In this document: piece by piece, positions 33,330-40,600 of the stretch
Layout of the letters: each line of letters starts with the position of its first letter
Numbering within the stretch: the first letter of the stretch is position 1
Translations under genes and position numbers: made by a program
Source of the DNA: CAADGL01 sp964643885
GTDB lineage: Bacteria > Planctomycetota > Phycisphaerae > UBA1845 > Fen-1342
Length of the DNA: 43,135 nt
Assembly: GCA_964643885.1 (NCBI GenBank)
Contig: CAZXUI010000036.1
Span: 1-43,135 of the forward strand
Reading direction: 5' to 3'
Notes under the pieces: generated by a model
What the model saw: only the letters and a program-made list of their open reading frames with translations
What the model was told of the DNA's origin: nothing
The model's database searches: none

Positions 33330-34580
33330 TTACGCGATATCCACCGGAAGGGAACTGAGCACTTCGTGGCCGGACTCGGTCACCAGCACGTCGTCCTCGA
33401 TGCGGACGCCGCCGAAACCCGGAACGTAGACGCCGGGTTCGATCGTCACAACCATGCCCGGTTTGAGCACGTCCGCCGATTCCTTTCCCAGCCGCGGCGC
33501 CTCGTGCACGTCCAGCCCGATCCCGTGCCCCAGCGCATGGTTGAACCGCTCACCATAACCCGCACGGCTGATCACGTCGCGAGCCACACGATCCACCTCC
33601 GACGCCTTCGCTCCCGGCCGGACGGCGGCAACCGCGCGCTCGTGTGCCTCGCGCACGACGCTGTAAATCCTGCCCAATTCGCGCGGAATGCTACTGGGCA
33701 GGATGGTGCGGGTCAAGTCGCTCACGTACCACCCGCACCGCGCGCCCCAGTCGACCAGCAGCGCGTCCTTGCGGGTCCACTTCCGCGCGCCCGCCGTGTA
33801 ATGCGGCAGCGAGCCGTTCTCGCCCGCGGCCACGATCGGCTCGAACGCCGGGCTCGACGCCCCGCGCCGCTGCATCTCATAGACCAGCCGCGCGGCGATC
33901 TCCGACTCCGTCTGCCCCGGCCGCACCGACCGCACCAGCTCCTTGAACCCCGCCTCCGCAACCCGCAGCGCCTCGCGGATCCGCGCGACTTCCTCCGCAG
34001 ACTTCGTCAGCCGCATCGTCCCGATCAGCCGGCTTACGCTGACCAGCCTCGCCGGCCGCAGCTCCTTCGAGAGCGCCGCGTGCGTGGCCACGTCCATGTG
34101 ATACGGATCGATCCCGATTCGCTTCAGCCGCCGCCGGCGGATCTCCCTGGCCGTGACCTCGGGCGTGCGCTTGGCCCGCAGCACCTTCGTCGCCCACGGC
34201 GCTTCGCGGTCGGCATTCTCGTCGAACCGCCCGTCCGTAAGCAGCACCACCTCGCGCTGCGTGACGAGCACCGCCCCGTCTTCGCCGGTAAAGCCCGTCA
34301 GCCAGTACTGGTCGTTGCGGTTGACGACCAGGTATGCGTCCAGCTCGCGCTCCGCCAGCTCCCGCCGCACCGCCGCCAGCCGACCCGCATGCAGCTTGCT
34401 GATTGTTCCGTCGCCGCTGCCTGGCGCACGTTGCTTCGTTCGCACCCTGCTCGCGCGCTTGACGCCCCGACGGGGCCTCCCCGACGCCGGCTTTCGCGTA
34501 CGCTTCGCTGATCTTCTGGCTGAACTCAAGATGGGTCCGCTCCCGGGCCCGTCCGCAGACGTGATTCTGCCGGCCGCCAC
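33330..34580 (-). CDS. pepP: Xaa-Pro aminopeptidase (M24 family)
   Basis: 416 residues from GTG 34580. The creatinase-like N-domain (about 62-190) precedes the pita-bread M24 domain. All five metal ligands are visible: Asp277 and Asp288 (VDWGARCGWYVSDLTR), His352 (GHGIGLDVHE), Glu381 (TIEPGVYV) and Glu395 (RIEDDVLV). It removes N-terminal residues before proline and uses two divalent metals. Residues 1-58 are an Arg/Lys-rich low-complexity extension with no Met, so the true start may lie further in at a non-ATG codon. The symbol could equally be pepQ or a generic M24 name. It is the second gene of a probable four-gene minus-strand run. Confidence 0.88.
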   Translation of the reverse strand: MAAGRITSADGPGSGPILSSARRSAKRTRKPASGRPRRGVKRASRVRTKQRAPGSGDGTISKLHAGRLAAVRRELAERELDAYLVVNRNDQYWLTGFTGEDGAVLVTQREVVLLTDGRFDENADREAPWATKVLRAKRTPEVTAREIRRRRLKRIGIDPYHMDVATHAALSKELRPARLVSVSRLIGTMRLTKSAEEVARIREALRVAEAGFKELVRSVRPGQTESEIAARLVYEMQRRGASSPAFEPIVAAGENGSLPHYTAGARKWTRKDALLVDWGARCGWYVSDLTRTILPSSIPRELGRIYSVVREAHERAVAAVRPGAKASEVDRVARDVISRAGYGERFNHALGHGIGLDVHEAPRLGKESADVLKPGMVVTIEPGVYVPGFGGVRIEDDVLVTESGHEVLSSLPVDIA

Positions 34581-34697
34581 GCCGCGGCCGGCCGCTGCGG
34601 TTTCAGACCGCCGGGAGCGAATTGTAGACGATTCCCCCGCCGACCGCGCGGTCGAGCGGCGCGGCGCCGCCTCGCCGCAGACCGGCCCAGGCCGGCC

Positions 34698-35159
34698 TCA
34701 GACGGCCTCCTCGCGCGCCGTGGCCGACCAATCCCCGTGCATGTATTCGTACAGGTAGCGGATCGTCTCTTCCTGCTCGGCGTTCTCGTCTTCGAGAATG
34801 TCGCGCACCGAGACCATCCCCATCAACCGCCCGTTCTCGACCACCGGCAGATGGCGGATCTTCTTGGCCCGCATCGCCGCCCGACACTCCGCCCGGGTCG
34901 TGTCCATACCGCAGCAGGCCACGGGCGCGGTCATTACCTGCTCCACCAGGGTCGTGGCCGGATCGCGCCGCGCCGCGACCACCCGCGTCAGCACGTCGCG
35001 CTCGGTGAAAATGCCCACGACTTTCTCGCCGCGCGTCACCACGACCGCCCCGACGTGCTGCTCATTCATGAGCCGGGCGGCTTCCAGCACGGTCCCGCGC
35101 GCGTCGATGCTCGCGACCGGCCGACGATGATCCTGCAACAATGCACGTACAGTTGGCAT
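34698..35159 (-). CDS. CBS-domain pair protein
   Basis: 153 residues made of two CBS motifs: the first about 10-62 (HVGAVVV, then VVGIFTERDVL), the second about 72-126 (IRHLPVVENGRLMGMVSVRD). A short tail follows. CBS pairs bind adenosine nucleotides and act as regulatory modules; stand-alone pairs have no fixed partner, so the target is unknown. The ATG at 35159 is preceded by AGGGGTG. It lies 117 bp upstream of the peptidase gene on the same strand. Confidence 0.9.
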   Translation of the reverse strand: MPTVRALLQDHRRPVASIDARGTVLEAARLMNEQHVGAVVVTRGEKVVGIFTERDVLTRVVAARRDPATTLVEQVMTAPVACCGMDTTRAECRAAMRAKKIRHLPVVENGRLMGMVSVRDILEDENAEQEETIRYLYEYMHGDWSATAREEAV

Positions 35160-35418
35160 GCGACACCCCTGGAGGGCACCTTGTCTGGTCGGCGTCGCGG
35201 ACCGTCGGACCTCCGCAGCGCCTGAGGATCGGAGACATGGCCTCCCGACGGCTCACAGAGGAGTCTATCCGCCGCGGCCCGCCCCCTGTCAAGCGAAATC
35301 TGCCCCGCCGCGTCGGTACTCTTTCCAACCGGCTGCCGCACGGCTCACGGCCACGCCGATTGCTCGCACTCAGCCGACCCGATAATCTGTCCGCACACCC
35401 AGGGAGCTGTCTCGCACG

Positions 35419-35526
35419 ATGCGGCGCTTCGAGTGGATCGACTGGAACCTCTCCAAGGCTGAGCAGGTGCCTGACATCCTCGCGGACTTGGAGGATCCAA
35501 CGATCTTCGTCATCACTGCCTACTGA
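35419..35526 (+). pseudogene. Small BrnT-like toxin remnant
   Basis: An ORF of 35 residues: MRRFEWIDWNLSKAEQ followed by VPDILADLEDPTIFVITAY. The first part resembles the start of small RelE-superfamily (BrnT-like) toxins and the second looks like the end of such a protein, as if the middle had been deleted. This is from memory of the family and is uncertain. It sits 12 bp before an antitoxin-like gene in the same direction, which supports a decayed toxin-antitoxin pair. Confidence 0.35.
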
Positions 35527-35538
35527 AGGCGGAGCACT

Positions 35539-35814
35539 ATGAGTGACTCGACGGCCGATCACCGCAGCCCCGAACGCCGTGCCCAGGACGAGCGCATCGC
35601 GGCCGAGCCGAAGCGTCCGCCGCCGGACGTTCCGGCGGGCACGGATCCAGTGCCCGTCGAGGAGCATCTGATCCGCCACACGCGACGACCGCTTGCCGTC
35701 GCCGGCGTTGTCGAGAACGGCCTCGTCCGGCCGCTCGACGCCAGCGTCAAGCTGCCGGCGCACGCACGCGTCATCATCGTTGCGGCCGACTCTGCCGAGC
35801 ACGTCCGCCGTTGA
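35539..35814 (+). CDS. Small antitoxin-like protein
   Basis: 91 residues. The N-terminal half is charged and probably disordered (RSPERRAQDERIAAEPKRPP). The C-terminal half, AVAGVVENGLVRPLDASVKL, resembles AF2212/DUF104-type small antitoxins that start with a VxGVVENGxV strand. GGAG lies a few bases before the ATG. It follows the 35-residue toxin-like remnant after 12 bp. If the toxin is broken, this is an orphan antitoxin; the family link is not certain. Confidence 0.45.
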   Translation: MSDSTADHRSPERRAQDERIAAEPKRPPPDVPAGTDPVPVEEHLIRHTRRPLAVAGVVENGLVRPLDASVKLPAHARVIIVAADSAEHVRR

Positions 35815-35887
35815 CGGCCGGTGCGAGAGCCCCATTCCCACTGCTCCGAGACACCGGTTCTACGTAACGGCTCACCCGCGTGGGTCG

Positions 35888-36754
35888 CTACTGACCGGCC
35901 TGGGCGCGAATCATGCCCCGCAGCGCCCGCCAGCCCTCCATCTGTGCCTCGGTCAGCGTCGCCGCCCGCCCGCTGCGCAGCCGGTGCTCGATCGCCCGCA
36001 GCCGCCGCCGAACCGCCCGCGGCAGGGCCGGCCGCTGGTTCACCACCAGGCCGGTCACCATCTGGCACTGGTGTCGCCGCCGGATGTGCAGCTTGCGGCG
36101 GCGGTGATGCCGATACCCGCACGCCCGCAGCACGCTCTTGGCGCAGCGGATGACCTGCCGGATGCGCTCCGGCTCATCCCGCTCGAACGAGAACGTCAGA
36201 TCATCGGCGTAGCGCGTGTAGGCCGCCCCGAAGCGATGGGCGATCCGCTCGAGCCGCGCGTCGAGACGGTAGTTCAGCAGGTTGCTGAGCCGCGGGCTGG
36301 TCGGCGCGCCCTGCGGCAGCCGGCCGCGAAGGGTGCACAGCCGTGTCAGCTCCGCCGCCGCCCAGCGCCCCCAGCCGAGCCGCCGGAAGTACGCCCGCAC
36401 GCGCCGCGCCGTCGTGCTTGGGAAGAAGTCGCGCACGTCCATGTGAATGACCACCGCGCGCGCCACGTGCGGCAGTGCGTTGGTGACGATCGAGTGACCG
36501 CGCTCGAAGCCGGTCGCGGCGGGGTGTGCCCGCAGGCGTGCCAGCAGGCGGCGCAGAATCCGCCGCTGCATCGCCTTGAGCGCCGGCTGCGGCGCGTGAA
36601 TGATCCGCTTGCCGCCGCTGCGCTTGGCGATCGCGAACTCGTCGTAATCGGCCCGCACGGCCAGCAGCTCGCGCGGCTCGACGCCCAGCCGCCGGCAGAG
36701 CTCGTCCAGCCGCCGCCCGCCCGCGAACCCCAGCCGCTCCAGCAGCGACCACAT
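35888..36754 (-). CDS. Retron-type reverse transcriptase
   Basis: 288 residues, a normal size for a retron RT. In order: region X NALPHVA (92-98), palm motif A MDVRDFFPST (105-114), motif B RLPQGAPTSPRLSNLL (145-160), active site YTRYADDLTFS (179-189) with the YADD box at 182-185, and region Y MVTGLVVN (232-239). The NAxxH and VTG regions are the marks that separate retron RTs from group II intron or DGR RTs. Such enzymes reverse-transcribe part of a partner noncoding RNA into branched msDNA, usually for phage defence. The start is ATG 36754 with GGAG seven bases upstream. No effector gene follows on the same strand, and it is not fused to Cas1. Confidence 0.88.
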   Translation of the reverse strand: MWSLLERLGFAGGRRLDELCRRLGVEPRELLAVRADYDEFAIAKRSGGKRIIHAPQPALKAMQRRILRRLLARLRAHPAATGFERGHSIVTNALPHVARAVVIHMDVRDFFPSTTARRVRAYFRRLGWGRWAAAELTRLCTLRGRLPQGAPTSPRLSNLLNYRLDARLERIAHRFGAAYTRYADDLTFSFERDEPERIRQVIRCAKSVLRACGYRHHRRRKLHIRRRHQCQMVTGLVVNQRPALPRAVRRRLRAIEHRLRSGRAATLTEAQMEGWRALRGMIRAQAGQ

Positions 36755-36811
36755 GCCCGATCTCCGCCATCGCGAAACCCGGCGACCGGCCGAAGCGCCG
36801 GTTCGAAATGT

Positions 36812-36841
36812 GCGGGCGCGAGCTGCGCGGCCCGCGCCCGC
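36812..36841 (-). other. Hairpin directly behind the proposed retron RNA
   Basis: A perfect 9-bp stem, GCGGGCGCG with CGCGCCCGC, and a 12-nt loop begins one base after the a2 arm. There is no T-tract. It could belong to the retron RNA, protect its 3' end, or attenuate RT expression. Confidence 0.4.
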
Positions 36842-36842
36842 C

Positions 36843-36967
36843 CTGCCTTGCCCGTGACGACCTGGCCGAAGGCCAGCGGAGGCACGGCGTCCCTTTCTCG
36901 CAGGACACCGCGCGACCGGGTCGACGAAACATCGACCTGTGCCGCTTTGACAGCACCGCCAAGGCAG
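36843..36967 (-). ncRNA. Candidate retron msr-msd RNA
   Basis: Read on the minus strand, CTGCCTTG (36967-36960) and CAAGGCAG (36850-36843) form a perfect 8-bp end stem like retron a1/a2, continued by GTG/CAC after a 3x3 internal loop. Between them lie four hairpins: 36956-36939 (stem GTGCTG/CGGCAC, one wobble, loop TCAAAG); 36937-36919 (GGTCGA/TCGACC, loop TGTTTCG, with TTT in the loop as in many msr stems); 36913-36882 (12-bp stem with three G-U pairs, loop of 8, msd-like); 36876-36862 (CTGGCC/GGCCAG). It ends 88 bp before the RT start. I cannot point to the branching guanosine. High GC content makes chance hairpins common. Confidence 0.5.
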
Positions 36968-36975
36968 AAGGTTTC

Positions 36976-37004
36976 AGTGTGTCCGCGGCCGGGAGGGCGG
37001 TCAA
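36976..37004 (-). promoter_or_regulatory. Possible promoter of the retron RNA and RT
   Basis: On the minus strand TTGACC (37004-36999) and CACACT (36981-36976) are separated by 17 bp. Transcription would begin near 36969, just before the proposed a1 arm at 36967. The -10 box is weak, but the position fits the proposed RNA. Confidence 0.35.
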
Positions 37005-37430
37005 GGCCGGCGGCGTTCGGCATGCTGCGAGGCGTCGGGCGGCGTGCGGGCGCGGGCCCGAACGGAAAGAGTTTGTATCGAAGCCGGGGTTTGGGAGAAA
37101 AAGCGCGCGTCGAGTGGAGCTTTCGACGGGAAAACCGCGCGTCGAGCGTGGGTTCGGGCAGGTTTGTGGAGGATTCGGGGCGGGTTCCGGGCGGTGGCGT
37201 GCGGCGCAGGAGTGTGGCGTGGCGCGTCGGGCGCGCGTTAGAGGGGTGGGCGGAAGGGGGTCAGAACAGGGGGGTCAAGTGTGCGCATGATTTTGAGACA
37301 CTGGATGGTGGTTATTGGGGCTTGACTTTCTAGGTGAAGCGGGGAACCGAGCCAGCGGCTTGGCGGACCGCTCAGCGATGTCAAGGCGGCGAGGCACTGC
37401 GCATTTTGCGCCAGCGGACCAGCTCAGACC
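37005..37430. other. Intergenic stretch between retron and tracrRNA, no gene seen
   Basis: No ORF here looks like a protein. I see a direct repeat CGCGCGTCGAG at 37104-37114 and 37136-37146, a small palindrome GTCGA...TCGAC at 37109-37127, and two copies of GGGGGTCA at 37256-37263 and 37270-37277 in a G-rich tract. The function is unknown. Confidence 0.4.
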
Positions 37431-37468
37431 AAAAAAGCCGCAGGTCGCGGGTCTACGCGAACTGCGGC
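37431..37468 (-). terminator. Intrinsic terminator of tracrRNA
   Basis: The minus strand reads GCCGCAG (37468-37462), an inner partly paired loop, then CTGCGGC (37443-37437) followed directly by TTTTTT (37436-37431). A GC-rich stem with a six-T run is a textbook rho-independent terminator. Confidence 0.85.
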
Positions 37469-37537
37469 GGTCGCCGTTTGGCGGTGCCTGCGATTCCTCT
37501 TGTTGCGCAAAACCGCAGGCCGGGGTCGGTTACACTG
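37431..37537 (-). ncRNA. tracrRNA of the type II-C system
   Basis: On the minus strand the anti-repeat occupies 37536-37502 and begins AGTGTAACCGACCCCGGCCT. It matches the complement of the crRNA repeat over its first 23 bases (one mismatch to repeat copy 2, none to copy 1), has an internal bulge, and ends CGCAAC opposite the repeat's GTTGYG. After it comes a small hairpin (CGCC/GGCG around 37472-37483, nexus-like) and an intrinsic terminator. Length is about 107 nt. It is divergent from cas9. The 5' end is inferred from the promoter at 37544-37572. Confidence 0.8.
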
Positions 37538-37543
37538 TCTGCT

Positions 37544-37572
37544 ATCTTGATCATCAAGTACGGAATCGTCAA
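37544..37572 (-). promoter_or_regulatory. Proposed tracrRNA promoter
   Basis: On the minus strand TTGACG (37572-37567) and CAAGAT (37549-37544) are 17 bp apart. This would start transcription near 37537, exactly at the anti-repeat. The boxes lie in an inverted repeat, TATCTTGA (37543-37550) and TCAAGATA (37568-37575), shared with the opposite promoter. Confidence 0.5.
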
Positions 37573-37575
37573 GAT
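37547..37575 (+). promoter_or_regulatory. Proposed cas9 promoter overlapping the tracrRNA promoter
   Basis: On the plus strand TTGATC (37547-37552) and CAAGAT (37570-37575) are also 17 bp apart, mirroring the minus-strand promoter because each arm of the inverted repeat serves as -35 on one strand and -10 on the other. Start would be near 37582, ahead of either cas9 start. Confidence 0.4.
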
Positions 37576-37619
37576 AGATTCCATGCGAATCTGTGAACGC
37601 ACGTCGTGGGGATCACGGT

Positions 37620-40600
37620 ATGATCGTCCTTGGACTTGATATCGGAAGCAACTCGATCGGTTCAGCGTGGATTGATATGGGATCGGGGGCGATCCGCACC
37701 GGCATTTCTGTTTTCCCTGCCGGCGTCGAGGAGTCGGACGCGAAGCGCGGTGAACCCAGGAACGCGAAGCGTCGGATGACGCGGCGGACGCGGATCACGC
37801 TCGCGCGCCGGTCGCAGCGCAAGCGTGACTTGCGGCTGAAACTGATCGAGGCCGGCCTGCTCCCTCCCACGGCGGCGGAGTTCAAGACCCTTCTTGAAAC
37901 GACGGACCCGTGGGAGCTCCGCCGCAAGGGCCTGGATGAGCCGCTTACGCCGCACGAGTTCGGCCGTGTGCTCCTCCACCTCGCGCAGCGGCGCGGCGCG
38001 CTCGGCCTGCACGTGCCCGACCCGGAAGAGGAGGAAGAGGCAGGCGAAGCGGGCAAGGAGGACGGGAAGGTCAAGGCGGCCATCGGGGCCGTGCGGGCGA
38101 AGATGCTCGAAAAGAAGGCCCGGACGTTCGGCGAGTTCATCGCGATGGTGCGCGATGAGCGGGTCACGCGGCTGGAGGACAAGCGCCCCGAACATCTGCG
38201 AAAGGGTCCCCGGGAGTGGCGGAGGGCAGTGCGCAACAAGGCGGCGTCCTACGAGCATTGCGCCGATCGCGCCATGATCCGTGACGAGTTCAGGCAACTC
38301 TGGGAGAAGCAGGCAAGCCTTCCCGGGCCGACGACCCGTTTGCTGACCGACGACCTGCGCCTTGCGCTCGACGACGAATCAGGCGACGCCACCTGGAGGC
38401 ATAAGGGCTTGCTCTTCGGCCAGCGGCGGCAATCGTGGAATCTGGGCACGCTCGGGCGATGCAGCCTCCATCCCGAGGAGCGGTGCGTGCCGCACGCGGA
38501 CATGCACGCCTCGCGCTATCTCGTCGTCGAGACGGTGAACAATCTCAAGATCGTCGAGTGGGGCAAGGCGACACGCCCCCTGACGCCCGAGGAACGTGAG
38601 AGAATCGCGGGGTATCTCAGTGGCCCACTCGGCACAGAGACCCGTGGGAAGCGCAAGGGGCAGCCGAAGCGGACCGTCACCGTGACTGACCTTCGGCGCA
38701 AGATGGCGGAGTGGTACGGCAAGGACCTGTGGACGCACGACAAGAAGCGGTCACCGTGCAGGTTCCGTAACGAGGAGTCGGATGAAGAGAGGCCGATCAA
38801 CACCGACTGGTTCAGCCGTGAGATCGTCCACGGCGCGGTCACGCCGGAGACATGGGCCGCGATGCCGAAGCGAGTCCGCGAGGGGCTGAACCGCGCGATC
38901 CTGAAGTTCGACCCAGACCAGGAGGAAGACGCCGCGAAACTCAAGGCGGGCGTGATGGACTGGGCGGGACTGAGCGAGGCGCAGGCCGACGCGCTCGTGG
39001 CCGCCTGGCGCACGCGACCCAAGCCCGACGCCAAGCGCCTGAGCATGAGCCGGCGAGCCGTCCGGAACCTGCTCACGGTTATGGATCGGCCCGAACCGTG
39101 GCATGACGCGAAGAGCCCGACGGGGTACCGATGGCTGACGCAGATCGAGGCACGGAAACTTCTTGCTGGCAACGGTGACTTTGTGGACGCCACGACCGGC
39201 CAGCCGCTGGACGACATCACGCGCCGCCGGTACGCCACGGGCGCGAAGGGGGCTACGGCCCGCGACCGGTACTACATGGGCAGGCACGTGCTGATGAAGA
39301 ACGGCCGGCCGATCATCGACCGCGACACGGGCAGGCCCCTGGCCGAGCCGCCGCCCGCGCCGCTGATCAGCAATCCCGTCGTGCGCAAGGCGATCCACGA
39401 GGTCCGCCGCCATCTGGTGGAGTACATGATCGAGTTCGAGCGGCGGCCCGACCAGGTCTACATCGAACTCGCCCGTGAAGCACGGATGGGCAAGAAGGAC
39501 GCGGATCGCCTCCTGTTCAAGAACCGTCTGCGTAACCGGATCCGGAACGACATCATTCACACCGGCGGGTTCGGGCTGAACGGGCCGCACGTCACCTCCA
39601 CCCAGCAGCGGGCGGCGGTCGATCGCGTCGTCCTCTGCGTCCAGCAAGGGGGGCGCTGCCCGCTCTGCGGCGAAGGCGGGCTGACAACATTCAAGGCGGC
39701 GAAAGGCGTGGACTGCGAGGTCGCGCACATCATCCCCCGCGCCAGCGGCGGGCACAACGGCCTCTCGAACATCGTCCTTGCGCACACGAAGTGCAACCGC
39801 GAGATGGGCCGACGGACGCCCCGCCAGTACTGGTCCGAAGGCCCCGGCTTTGAGCAGGGCATGGTCTGGGCCAGGGGAATCTACGGGGATATCAAGCGCC
39901 CCAAACCCTCCGAGGTCAAAGGCGTGACAGGGGAACCACTCTGGGCGTGCTACTTCACGCAACGCGACGACACGGCCAAGATCGAACGGTTCAAACTGGA
40001 CGTGTCCAGCGCGGAAGTCCAGGGCATGACGGAGCGGCAGGACGCAGCCACGAAGTACGCCGCCCGTCAGATCATGGCGTACCTGGCCGACGCCCTGTAC
40101 GGGGGTAAGGGTCTGCCGGAGCGCAGCACCGGCGCCGACGATCGCCGGATCTTTGCCACGGACGGCATGTGGACCAGCCGCCTCCGCCGCGAGTGGGGGT
40201 TGTTCTTCGATCCGCACAAGCGGAAGTCGCACGAGATCGACGAGAAGGAGAAGCACGAGCGCAACGAGAAGGACCGGGGGGACCACCGGCACCACGCCAT
40301 CGACGCGGTCGTGATCGCGCTCTGCAATCGGCAGGTTCAGTTGGAGTGGGAAGAACGGGAACGCGAAGCGGACAAGGAGAAGATCAATACGGCCGACGAG
40401 GATCAGATGGAGAACTACCGACGGCTGCATCCCATCGACCCGCCCGCGCCGTTCAAGTCACGAGAGGACTTGCGCGCAGCCGTCGAGCGGAGTGTGTTCG
40501 GCGACGACGGAACGGTCCGTCCCGTCTGCCACCGACCCGTGAAGCGCAAACTGATCGGCGCGCTGCACGAGGAGACGCTGTTCGGGCCGGTGCTCGATGC

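Noticed and set aside
35888..36754. RT as a CRISPR adaptation RT (Cas1-RT type) or group II intron RT
   Set aside because: It is not fused or coupled to cas1, lies on the other strand beyond tracrRNA, has the retron NAxxH and VTG regions, and no maturase domain or intron RNA structure is seen.
37502..37536. A lone CRISPR repeat upstream of cas9
   Set aside because: It is flanked by a promoter and terminator in the minus direction and has the bulge expected of an anti-repeat, so it is part of tracrRNA.
38751..40430. 559-codon minus-strand open frame
   Set aside because: Opposite cas9, which has all catalytic motifs.
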